A stretch of 6,053 nt of DNA, from assembly GCA_019415425.1 (NCBI GenBank), contig DXZF01000061.1, positions 1 to 6,053 on the forward strand, in the 5' to 3' direction. How positions within the stretch are numbered: the first letter of the stretch is position 1; every line of letters begins with the position of its first letter. A program made the translations under genes and the position numbers. Shown one piece after another: positions 1 to 5,662 of this stretch. This DNA comes from Bacillota bacterium (GTDB taxonomy: Bacteria > Bacillota > Clostridia > Christensenellales > QAND01). The notes below the pieces were generated by a model. It saw only the letters and a program-made list of their open reading frames with translations, was not told where the DNA came from and searched no databases.

Positions 1-3
1 GGT

Positions 4-2397
4 TTACATACCGCGAAGGCGTGCGCCAAACTGCGATTGCAGCCGTTGCAGCACCCGCTCCATCACGGCGTTTGCCTCCTCGTCTTTCAGTGTGCGGTCG
101 TTGGCGCGCAGTGCCAGGCTGAACGCCACACTCTTCTGGCCCGCCTCCACCTGCTCGCCTTCATAGACGTCAAAGAGCGATACCGACGCCAGCAGTTCCC
201 CGCCGGCCTCGCGCATGGCTTGCATCATCGGGCCAACCTCTGCCTGCCGGTCAACCAGCACGGCCAGATCGCGCTCCATCGCGGGATAGCGCGGCAACGG
301 CTGATAGGTGATCTGCGTGCGCGCATGCGATAGCAGATAGGCGACGTCCAGCTCCAGCACACAGGCGCGCGTGTCGATGCCCAACGCATCCAGCACATGG
401 GGGTGCAGCTCGCCCATCTCGCCCACGACGGCATCCCCGTCCATCAGCAGCGCCTTGCGCATGGGATGGTACTGCGCACCGCCGCCCTTGACAAAGACGG
501 GCGCCGGGGCGCCAAAGCCGGCGCACAGCGTCTCCAACCGGCCTTTGATGGCGTAGAACGAATCGCCCAGCATCCCCATGCACAGCACCATGTGCTGTTT
601 GGGCAGGCCCTCTTGGTCCATCTCGTTGACGTGCACATTGGACAGCTCAAACAGCGGCGCGTCCAGCGTCCGGTTGCGCGCGTTGAGCGCCAGCGCCTTG
701 CACATGGACGGGATCACCGTGGTGCGCACACACGCGTACTCCTCGCTCAGGGGGTTGAGGATGCGCACACAGTTGCGCTTGGGGTCGTCTTTGGCATAGC
801 CGGCGGCGTCAAAATCGCCCTGCCCCAGCAGCGTCATGGTCATGGACTCGTGCATTCCCATGCCGCACAGCGCGTGGCGAATCTCCTCGATCTGCTTTTG
901 TTGCAGCGTCAATCCACCCTTCTGGATGCCGGACAGCGGCTGCAGCGGGATGTTGTCGTACCCGTAGACGCGCGCCACTTCCTCGGCCAGATCTTCCAGG
1001 ATGGCCAGATCCTGCCGGTAGTACGGAACGGTGCACAGCAGCGTTTCGCCCTGCACATCCACATCGATGTGTTCGCGCTGCAGGCACGCGACGACCTGCT
1101 GCTGCGAGAGCGCCGACCCCAAAATGGCATTGATGCGCGCCGCCGTCACGGCGATGGTGCGCGGCTGCGCGGGCTGCGTCTGCGTATCGATGCGGCCGCG
1201 CAGCACCTTTCCACAGCCCAGCTCCACCATCAGTTGCGCCGCGCGGTCGCTGGCCAACGCCACGCCCTGTTCGTCCAGCCCCTTGGAAAAGCGCGCTGCC
1301 GCCTCCGACAGGATGCCCAGTGCGCGCGAGGTGTGTCGGTTGTTGGGGCCGTCGAACTTGGCCGCCTCCAGCAGCACCATCTGCGTCTGATCCGTGATCT
1401 CGCTGTTCTCTCCGCCCATGACGCCGGCCAGGCCGATGGCGCCCGTCTCGTCTGCGATGGCCAGCATGCTCTCATCCAGCACATGCTGCTTGCCATCCAG
1501 CGTGATCAGCTCTTCGCCCGCCTTGCCGCGCCGCACGATGATATGCCCGTCCTTCACACACGCATAGTCAAACGCATGCAGCGGATAGCCCAGCTCCAGC
1601 ATGACGTAGTTGGTGATGTCCACGATATTGCTGATCGCATTCATGCCCGCGGCCTGCAGGCGGCGCTGCATCCAGATGGGCGAATCGCCCACGTGGATGT
1701 CCTTCATCACGCGCGCGGTGTAGCGCGGGCACAGGTCCAGATCTTCAATGCGCACCGACGCGTAGTCGGCTGCGGGCTCATCGATCTCCTGTACCTGAAT
1801 CTGCGGCTCCCGGACCGGCACGTTCAGCGCGGCGCCAATTTCCCGCGCAATTCCCAGGATGCTCATGCAGTCGGGGCGGTTGGCAGAGATCTCAAAGTCG
1901 ATCACGTCGCTGTCCAGCCCCACCGCTTCAAAGAACCGCTGGCCGATCTTGCCGGCATACGCCTCGCCCAAATCCAAAATGCCGTCCACGCTGGCGTTCT
2001 TCAGTTCCTCTTCGTATAGGCCCAGCTCCTGGCCGCTGCACAGCATGCCGCACGAGCGCACGCCGCGCAGCTCGCCCGCCGTGATGTGCTTGCCGCACGG
2101 CAGGTCCGCGCCCTCGGTCGCCACGGGGCACACCATGCCCTCGTATACGTTGGGCGCGCCGGTCACGATGGTGACCGTCTGCTCCGGCGCGATGCGCACG
2201 GTGCAAATCTGCAGTTTATCGGCATCCGGGTGCTTGACGATCGCCTCCAACCGCCCCACCACGACCTTGTCGTATGCCTCATAGACGCGCTCCACGCCTT
2301 CCACGCCCAGGCCGTGCATGATCATGCGATCGCACAGCTCTTGGGTGGAGACGGGGATATCTACAAAATCCTTCAACCACATCAAAGGTGCTTTCAT
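4..2397 (-). CDS. pheT: Phenylalanyl-tRNA synthetase beta subunit
   Basis: This is the beta subunit of the cytoplasmic alpha2-beta2 synthetase that charges tRNA-Phe; in this family it binds tRNA and edits mischarged Tyr-tRNA-Phe. The 797 residues match the usual bacterial length of about 800. Visible in order are an EMAP/OB-fold tRNA-binding domain (about 40-150, HPDADKL at 56-62), EISANRPDCMS (169-179), the B3/B4 editing region (NIVDITNYVMLELGYP at 257-272, GVMGG at 325-329, HTSRALG at 355-361), the B5 domain with PYYRQDLAILEDLAEEVARV at 458-477, which carries the acidic residues typical of its metal site, the catalytic-like core, and a C-terminal ferredoxin-fold anticodon-binding domain (about 704-797, FDVYEG at 742, RTLKDEE at 768). 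The start is ATG with AGGAGG (2406-2411) 8 nt upstream; this site overlaps the pheS stop codon, which suggests translational coupling. The stop lies three bases from the window edge. The gene is intact. Confidence 0.99.
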   Translation of the reverse strand: MKAPLMWLKDFVDIPVSTQELCDRMIMHGLGVEGVERVYEAYDKVVVGRLEAIVKHPDADKLQICTVRIAPEQTVTIVTGAPNVYEGMVCPVATEGADLPCGKHITAGELRGVRSCGMLCSGQELGLYEEELKNASVDGILDLGEAYAGKIGQRFFEAVGLDSDVIDFEISANRPDCMSILGIAREIGAALNVPVREPQIQVQEIDEPAADYASVRIEDLDLCPRYTARVMKDIHVGDSPIWMQRRLQAAGMNAISNIVDITNYVMLELGYPLHAFDYACVKDGHIIVRRGKAGEELITLDGKQHVLDESMLAIADETGAIGLAGVMGGENSEITDQTQMVLLEAAKFDGPNNRHTSRALGILSEAAARFSKGLDEQGVALASDRAAQLMVELGCGKVLRGRIDTQTQPAQPRTIAVTAARINAILGSALSQQQVVACLQREHIDVDVQGETLLCTVPYYRQDLAILEDLAEEVARVYGYDNIPLQPLSGIQKGGLTLQQKQIEEIRHALCGMGMHESMTMTLLGQGDFDAAGYAKDDPKRNCVRILNPLSEEYACVRTTVIPSMCKALALNARNRTLDAPLFELSNVHVNEMDQEGLPKQHMVLCMGMLGDSFYAIKGRLETLCAGFGAPAPVFVKGGGAQYHPMRKALLMDGDAVVGEMGELHPHVLDALGIDTRACVLELDVAYLLSHARTQITYQPLPRYPAMERDLAVLVDRQAEVGPMMQAMREAGGELLASVSLFDVYEGEQVEAGQKSVAFSLALRANDRTLKDEEANAVMERVLQRLQSQFGARLRGM

Positions 2398-2409
2398 GGG
2401 TACTTCCTC

Positions 2410-3435
2410 CTAAAATTGCGCCAAGAACCGCGCGTCGCCTTCGAGCAACAGACGGATGTCCGTGATGTTGTACTTGATGTTGGCAAACCGGTCGATGCCA
2501 AGGCCAAAGGCGAAGCCGGTGTACACTTCGGGGTCGATGCCGCCATAGCGCAGCACGTTGGGGTGCACCATGCCGCAGCCCAGCACCTCGATCCAGCCCG
2601 TGCCCTTGCACACGCGGCAGCCCTTGCCGCCGCAGGCGGTGCACGTCGCGTCCACTTCCGCGCTGGGCTCGGTAAACGGGAAGTAGCCGGGGCGGAAGCG
2701 CGTCTGCGTATGGGGGCCGAAGAAGCGTTTCATGAAGTCGTCCAAGATGCCTTTGAGCTGGCCAAAGGTGATGTTTTTGTCGATGACAAGGCCCTCCACC
2801 TGATGGAACACCGGCGAGTGCGTGGCGTCCACATCGTCGCTGCGGAACACGCGGCCGGGGCAGATCATGCGGATCGGCGGTTTGCGCGAGAGCATGGCGC
2901 GCGCCTGCACCGGCGAGGTGTGGGTGCGCATGACCACGTTTTCATTGATGTAAAAGGTATCCTGCATGTCGCGCGCCGGATGGTCTTTGGGAATGTTGAG
3001 CATCTCAAAGTTGATGTGGTCCAGCTCGATCTCGGGGCCCTCCATCACTTCAAAGCCCATGGTGGTGAAGATATCGCGCACCTCGCCCAGCACCAGCGTC
3101 AGCGGGTGCAGCGTGCCGCGGTGCGGCGCTTCGCCCGGCATGGTGACGTCGATCGCCTCGGCTTCCAGCCGGCGCTGGAGCTCGGCCCTGGCAAAGGTCG
3201 CCTCGGCCTCATCCATGGCCTGGCTGAGCACCTCGCGCACGGCGTTGACCTTCTGGCCCGCCGCCGGGCGCTCTTCTTTGCTCAGGGTGCCCAACAGGCG
3301 CAGCATGCCCGTCAATTCCCCTTTGCGGCCCAATACCGACACGCGCAGCTTCTCCACCTCTTCGCTGGACTGTACGTCCTTGAGCTGTGCCAGCACGCGC
3401 TGTTGCAATTCCTGCAGTTGTTGTTCCATAGACAC
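2410..3435 (-). CDS. pheS: Phenylalanyl-tRNA synthetase alpha subunit
   Basis: This is the catalytic class II subunit that activates phenylalanine with ATP and transfers it to tRNA-Phe, working with PheT in an alpha2-beta2 complex. Its 341 residues are normal for the family. An N-terminal helical, coiled-coil-like arm (about 3-95) precedes the catalytic domain. Visible are motif 2 (PGRVFRSDDVDATHSPVFHQ, 193-212), the phenylalanine-pocket segment GYFPFTEPS (250-258) and motif 3 (GFAFGLGIDRF, 307-317), with the pocket alanine at 309. An insert with two CxxC pairs (C265, C268, C273, C276) lies just before GWIEVLGCGMVHP. The frame opens with GTG (3433-3435), and an in-frame ATG follows two codons later (3427-3429). 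A weak GAGG lies 5 nt before the GTG and 11 nt before the ATG, so the start is uncertain by two residues. It is the first gene of the pheST operon, behind a T-box leader. Confidence 0.99.
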   Translation of the reverse strand: MSMEQQLQELQQRVLAQLKDVQSSEEVEKLRVSVLGRKGELTGMLRLLGTLSKEERPAAGQKVNAVREVLSQAMDEAEATFARAELQRRLEAEAIDVTMPGEAPHRGTLHPLTLVLGEVRDIFTTMGFEVMEGPEIELDHINFEMLNIPKDHPARDMQDTFYINENVVMRTHTSPVQARAMLSRKPPIRMICPGRVFRSDDVDATHSPVFHQVEGLVIDKNITFGQLKGILDDFMKRFFGPHTQTRFRPGYFPFTEPSAEVDATCTACGGKGCRVCKGTGWIEVLGCGMVHPNVLRYGGIDPEVYTGFAFGLGIDRFANIKYNITDIRLLLEGDARFLAQF

Positions 3436-3449
3436 TTCATCCTCTCGTC

Positions 3450-3480
3450 AAAAAAGCTCCGTCCCCTGCAGGGACGAAGC
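3450..3480 (-). terminator. Intrinsic terminator of the pheST T-box leader
   Basis: Read on minus, GCTTCGTCCC and GGGACGGAGC form a 10-bp stem with one G-U pair around a five-base TGCAG loop, followed directly by six Ts (3450-3455). Its 5' arm contains CGTCC, the segment that T-box antiterminators use as their 3' strand, so it is the regulated terminator of the riboswitch. It ends about 15 nt before the pheS start. Confidence 0.95.
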
Positions 3481-3694
3481 CATCAACTCCGCGGTACCAC
3501 CGTGCTTTGCGCGCCTGTCAGCGCGCCTCTGAAAGCTGTATCGGGCCCACCCGTCCAGCCTACTGCCGTTCAGCCGGAACGCTCCGGAGCGAACTTCGCC
3601 CTCCCTTGCGCAAAGGCGCTTACAGCCGGTGACGCCTTTTCTCTTTCTGCGCAGACAAAGGGGTACTCTTCTCCTTCATCGCATCTGATATGCG
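3450..3694 (-). promoter_or_regulatory. T-box riboswitch leader, phenylalanine-specific
   Basis: A tRNA-sensing leader precedes pheS. The T-box consensus GGTGGTACCGCGG lies at 3489-3501 (read on minus). Its UGGU pairs with the ACCA end of an uncharged tRNA whose discriminator base is A, as expected for tRNA-Phe. Stem I shows AAGAGTA on its 5' side and GCGAAGTTCGCTCC on its 3' side; GAA is the S-turn partner, followed by the specifier TTC (3591-3593), a Phe codon, and GGAG/CTCC closes the base. AAAGGCG/CGCCTTT forms an upper Stem I hairpin. An AGGCTG/CAGCTT helix and a perfect GCGCGC hairpin (3509-3526) lie between Stem I and the T-box. By family knowledge, uncharged tRNA-Phe stabilises the antiterminator and permits read-through. 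The 5' limit is inferred from the promoter, and I did not resolve the antiterminator pairing fully. Confidence 0.96.
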
Positions 3695-3700
3695 GTTGGC

Positions 3701-3729
3701 ATTATAGCACAGATGGCCGTGGTTTGCAA
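3701..3729 (-). promoter_or_regulatory. Promoter of the pheS-pheT operon
   Basis: On the minus strand, TTGCAA (3724-3729) serves as the -35 element (4 of 6 matches) and TATAAT (3701-3706) as a perfect -10, with a 17-bp spacer. TGC directly before the -10 makes it an extended -10. Transcription should start near 3694, just upstream of T-box Stem I. It reads as a housekeeping sigma-A-type promoter. The start site is inferred, not measured. Confidence 0.85.
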
Positions 3730-3836
3730 GCCGGGTCGCATTGGTGCGGCATACGTCGCGCCCCTGGGTGGATGCCCTTGGCCATGTAAAATATCTGTAA
3801 ACAATTCCGTTCTTCCCCATTTTATGTCTTTTTCCG

Positions 3837-3845
3837 TGCTATACT
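3837..3845 (+). promoter_or_regulatory. Extended -10 promoter of the small membrane protein gene
   Basis: TGCTATACT is an extended -10 element (TG-N-TATACT) about 35 bp before the ATG at 3880. I see no convincing -35 hexamer at 16-18 bp upstream. The rest of the divergent spacer between this gene and the pheST promoter (about 3730-3836) shows nothing I recognise. Confidence 0.55.
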
Positions 3846-3879
3846 GGCTTACACATCCGTTGAAAGAGGGGAAATCTTC

Positions 3880-4137
3880 ATGCGAAAAAACCGGTGGCTC
3901 TGGGGCGTTGGCGCCTCGATCGCGTTCTTTATCGTCAATCTGTTCGTGCTCTCCGGCCTGGGGCAGTATCTGTTTGCAGGCGATCCCTTCACGCTCTCTT
4001 TTCACACGTTTACGTATATGGGGCTGACGGTGTTGTGCGGGGTGATCGTCACGGCGGCCCTGATGCTGTGGGACAAGCTCAACGAGGTACTGCAAGAGGT
4101 CCGGGCGCTGCAGGCGCAGCAGCGGCAGGAGCCATGA
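3880..4137 (+). CDS. Small two-helix membrane protein, function unknown
   Basis: I do not recognise a family. The 85-residue product has a basic N-terminus (MRKNR), a hydrophobic helix at about 7-27, a short polar or aromatic loop (28-44), a second hydrophobic helix at about 45-64, and a charged, Gln-rich tail (KLNEVLQEVRALQAQQRQ, 66-83) that looks like an amphipathic helix or short coiled coil. The positive-inside rule predicts a hairpin with both ends in the cytoplasm. ATG at 3880 is preceded by AGAGGGG with 8 nt spacing, and an extended -10 promoter lies upstream. The gene diverges from pheST and converges on the reductase gene at a shared terminator. The promoter, ribosome site, membrane pattern and terminator together make it a credible gene. 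The tail could contact a partner protein, but nothing shows which. Confidence 0.8.
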   Translation: MRKNRWLWGVGASIAFFIVNLFVLSGLGQYLFAGDPFTLSFHTFTYMGLTVLCGVIVTAALMLWDKLNEVLQEVRALQAQQRQEP

Positions 4138-4155
4138 CCCGCCATCTTTGCACAC

Positions 4156-4190
4156 AAAAGGACAGCGCCTATCTGTGCGCCGTCCTTTTT
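4156..4190. terminator. Bidirectional intrinsic terminator between convergent genes
   Basis: AAAAGGAC (4156-4163) pairs with GTCCTTTT (4182-4189). Inside it, after an A/C mismatch, GCGC (4165-4168) pairs with GCGC (4177-4180), around an 8-nt loop. An A-run on one side and a T-run on the other let it end transcription from both directions. It lies 18 nt after the membrane protein stop and 17 nt after the reductase stop, so it probably serves both genes. Confidence 0.88.
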
Positions 4191-4207
4191 CCTTGGCCAA
4201 GTTGCAC

Positions 4208-4963
4208 TTACAGCATCGTGCCGCCCGAGACGTCCACAATGGCGCCCACGAGCTGGCACGCGGCGGGCGAGCACAGGAACGCCACAACCGTGCCCATATC
4301 CCTGGGCGTGGCCCAGCCCACGCGCAAAAACTGCTGTTTGTACTCCGCCGCCGGCGTGCCGGGCTGGTAGTGCTGCGTACGCACGTAGCCCGGGACGATG
4401 CCGTTGACGTAGATGCCATCCCCGATTACCTCGTTGGCCAGCCCGCGCGTCATGGTGGTCATCCCGCCCTTGGGCGCAATGTACGAGGTGTTTTCGATGC
4501 TGTTGGTCATGATCGCCGCTTTGGCCAGCACGTTGACAATGTGCCCGCCGCGCTTGTGCTTGCGGCACTCGCCTACAAACCGGCGCGACATGTAAAAGGC
4601 GCTGTCCAGATTGTTGGCAATGCTCCTGTGCCAATCCTCATCCGTCAACTGCTCAAACGGCTTGCGGGCCGAACTGCCGCCCGCATTGTTGACCAGGATA
4701 TCCACCTGCCCCATCTGTGCAATGGCGGTATCGTAGAGGGGGTCGATCGCGCTGGCATCGCTCACATCGGCCTGAATGCCCATTGCACGCACGCCAAAGC
4801 GCTCCTGCAACCCCTGCACAAACGCCTCGCTCCCCGGTGCATCCGAACGGTACACCGCTACGATGTCGCACCCCTCCTGTGCCAACACCTCGCAGCAGCC
4901 GGCTCCGATGCCCTTGGTTCCGCCGGTGATGAGCGCCACTTTCCCCTTCAAACCCAAATCCAT
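4208..4963 (-). CDS. Short-chain dehydrogenase/reductase (classical SDR, Rossmann fold)
   Basis: This 251-residue cytoplasmic protein has the length and motif order of a classical SDR using NAD(P)H. Visible are TGGTKGIG (13-20, cofactor glycine motif), YRS at 38-40 after strand 2 (an arginine there often favours NADPH), D66-V67, NNAG (92-95), N118 of the catalytic tetrad, Y161xxxK165 (YIAPK), and PGYVRT (191-196). The usual catalytic serine is absent: the segment after strand 5 reads HIVNVLAKAAIM (141-152), with A147 and K148 where family members carry Ser. It resembles FabG or glucose-dehydrogenase-like members, but the substrate cannot be read from sequence. I chose ATG at 4961-4963 because AGGAGGT lies 7 nt upstream and the SDR fold begins at once; an upstream in-frame ATG at 5030-5032 would add 23 unrelated residues encoded by leader hairpins. 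It is monocistronic, with its own promoter and terminator. Confidence 0.95.
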   Translation of the reverse strand: MDLGLKGKVALITGGTKGIGAGCCEVLAQEGCDIVAVYRSDAPGSEAFVQGLQERFGVRAMGIQADVSDASAIDPLYDTAIAQMGQVDILVNNAGGSSARKPFEQLTDEDWHRSIANNLDSAFYMSRRFVGECRKHKRGGHIVNVLAKAAIMTNSIENTSYIAPKGGMTTMTRGLANEVIGDGIYVNGIVPGYVRTQHYQPGTPAAEYKQQFLRVGWATPRDMGTVVAFLCSPAACQLVGAIVDVSGGTML

Positions 4964-4980
4964 GCTGTCAACCTCCTTTT

Positions 4981-5034
4981 GCCGCGTCCATCGCGGCTGG
5001 ATGACGGCGCAAGCGCACTGCGCCGCTCCCATCC
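4981..5034 (-). promoter_or_regulatory. Hairpin-rich 5' leader of the reductase gene
   Basis: Two perfect hairpins fill the roughly 77-nt leader. CGGCGCA (5005-5011) pairs with TGCGCCG (5019-5025), with an outer GGATG/CATCC arm (4999-5003, 5030-5034). GCCGCG (4981-4986) pairs with CGCGGC (4992-4997) and ends 3 nt before the AAAAGGAGGT ribosome site (4971-4980). They may affect mRNA stability or translation. No known riboswitch class is recognised, and function is inferred only. Confidence 0.45.
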
Positions 5035-5046
5035 CTCGTCGTCTCC

Positions 5047-5076
5047 ATTATAGTCGCGTCCATAGGCGATGCACAA
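5047..5076 (-). promoter_or_regulatory. Promoter of the short-chain reductase gene
   Basis: On the minus strand, TATAAT (5047-5052) is a perfect -10. TTGTGC (5071-5076) is a partial -35 (TTG conserved) with an 18-bp spacer. Transcription should begin near 5040, giving a leader of about 77 nt. The 9-mer CGCGTCCAT (plus-strand reading) lies in the spacer (5055-5063) and recurs at 4983-4991 in the leader. Confidence 0.7.
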
Positions 5077-5081
5077 GGTTT

Positions 5082-5137
5082 GTCGGCACTTGCCCTGTGC
5101 GCTTTCAAATGAAGAGCGTTTGGGCGCACAAGCCGAC
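5082..5137. repeat. Nested inverted repeat (stem-loop) upstream of the reductase promoter
   Basis: GTCGGC (5082-5087) pairs with GCCGAC (5132-5137). Inside it GTGCGC (5097-5102) pairs with GCGCAC (5124-5129), and inside that CAAA (5106-5109) pairs with TTTG (5119-5122). This gives about 16 bp in three co-axial helices with an asymmetric 9/2-nt internal loop. No open frame of note covers it. It could be part of a structured RNA ending at the terminator at 5166-5214, or a protein-binding site next to the reductase -35. Neither is shown. Confidence 0.5.
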
Positions 5138-5165
5138 GGCCCGGCCACTCCCTCACGCGCAGCGC

Positions 5166-5214
5166 GGGCGGCCCAAGCCGTTGGTACAAAGGGGCCGGTA
5201 GTCGCCCTTTTTTT
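5166..5214 (+). terminator. Orphan intrinsic terminator on the plus strand
   Basis: AAAGGG (5188-5193) pairs with CCCTTT (5205-5210), leading into seven Ts (5208-5214). A longer fold is also possible: GGGC (5166-5169) with GCCC (5204-5207), and GGCCC (5170-5174) with GGGCC (5192-5196). The T-run shows it acts on plus-strand transcripts, yet no plus-strand gene precedes it before the membrane protein gene, which has its own terminator. It lies about 44 bp before the zinc-ribbon promoter, so it does not attenuate that gene from its own promoter. Confidence 0.65.
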
Positions 5215-5257
5215 CGGTTTGGATGTGAAACATGACAGGTTGTTGGCAAGTATCTCT

Positions 5258-5266
5258 TGCTATGAT
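5258..5266 (+). promoter_or_regulatory. Extended -10 promoter of the zinc-ribbon gene
   Basis: TGCTATGAT is an extended -10 element (5 of 6 to TATAAT) about 32 bp before the ATG. TTGTTG at 5240-5245 is a weak -35 candidate with a short 15-bp spacer, so activity probably rests on the extended -10. Confidence 0.55.
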
Positions 5267-5297
5267 ACGGGCAAGAAAGCCGAAAGGAGCCATACAA

Positions 5298-5564
5298 ATG
5301 CAAGACAAGTACTGCCAGAGCTGTGGGATGCCGCTGGGCGATGCCGAAGCACTTTACGGGACGCAGGCCGACGGCAGCAGGAGTGCGGATTACTGCCAAT
5401 ACTGCTACCAAAACGGCCAATTCACCGCCGCGTGCACCATGGAAGAGATGATCGAATTTTGCGTGCCGCACATGTTGCAAGCCAATCCGGGCATGGGGGA
5501 AGCGCAGGCCCGAAGCATCATGCAGCAATGCTTTCCCGCCCTCAAGCGGTGGAAACGGGGTTAA
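5298..5564 (+). CDS. Small putative zinc-ribbon protein
   Basis: The 88-residue product matches the pattern of the putative zinc-ribbon domain family (Pfam Zn_ribbon_2 type; recognised by eye). It has CQSC near the start (C6, C9) and CQYC at 33-36, a four-cysteine site that should bind one zinc ion. GMPL, YGTQADGS (20-27), YCQYCYQNGQF (32-42), an MEEMIEF helix (48-54) and a closing FPALKRWK (79-86) complete the signature. C46, C55 and C78 are additional. The domain often occurs alone or fused to other domains; its biochemical role is not established. ATG at 5298 follows AAAGGAG with about 8 nt spacing. A possible earlier ATG at 5232 lies upstream of the -10 element, so the shorter form is preferred. 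It is monocistronic with its own promoter and terminator. Confidence 0.92.
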   Translation: MQDKYCQSCGMPLGDAEALYGTQADGSRSADYCQYCYQNGQFTAACTMEEMIEFCVPHMLQANPGMGEAQARSIMQQCFPALKRWKRG

Positions 5565-5570
5565 GGCGCC

Positions 5571-5603
5571 AAAAGGCGGACGCGTGGACTGCGTCCGCCT
5601 TTT
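5571..5603. terminator. Bidirectional intrinsic terminator between convergent genes
   Basis: AAAAGGCGGACGC (5571-5583) and GCGTCCGCCTTTT (5591-5603) form a perfect 13-bp stem with a 7-nt loop. It begins 6 nt after the zinc-ribbon stop, and the methyltransferase gene on the opposite strand ends 59 nt to its right. A4 and T4 flanks let it work on both strands, although the T-runs are short. Confidence 0.88.
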
Positions 5604-5662
5604 GCCATCCCTGCACAAGCCATGCGCCTGCGCCATGGGGCGTGCTGCATTGTGGGGGATTG

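Noticed and set aside
397..2019. Long plus-strand open frame of about 540 codons opposite pheT.
   Set aside because: It is antisense to a fully conserved pheT, has a His/Arg/Gln-rich composition typical of shadow frames in GC-rich DNA, and shows no domain or convincing ribosome site.
2086..3789. Long plus-strand open frame of about 567 codons across pheS, the T-box and the pheST promoter.
   Set aside because: It is antisense to pheS and runs through the riboswitch and promoter. Composition and lack of motifs mark it as a shadow frame.
4964..5032. Earlier start for the reductase, adding 23 residues.
   Set aside because: The added residues come from leader hairpins and contain the ribosome site itself; AGGAGGT is well placed for ATG at 4961-4963.
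4148..5053. Plus-strand open frame of about 300 codons opposite the reductase gene.
   Set aside because: It overlaps the terminator and is antisense to a clear SDR; there are no family motifs.
5232..5297. Earlier start for the zinc-ribbon protein.
   Set aside because: The ATG at 5232 lies upstream of the predicted -10 element, and the family domain begins at the later start with its own ribosome site.
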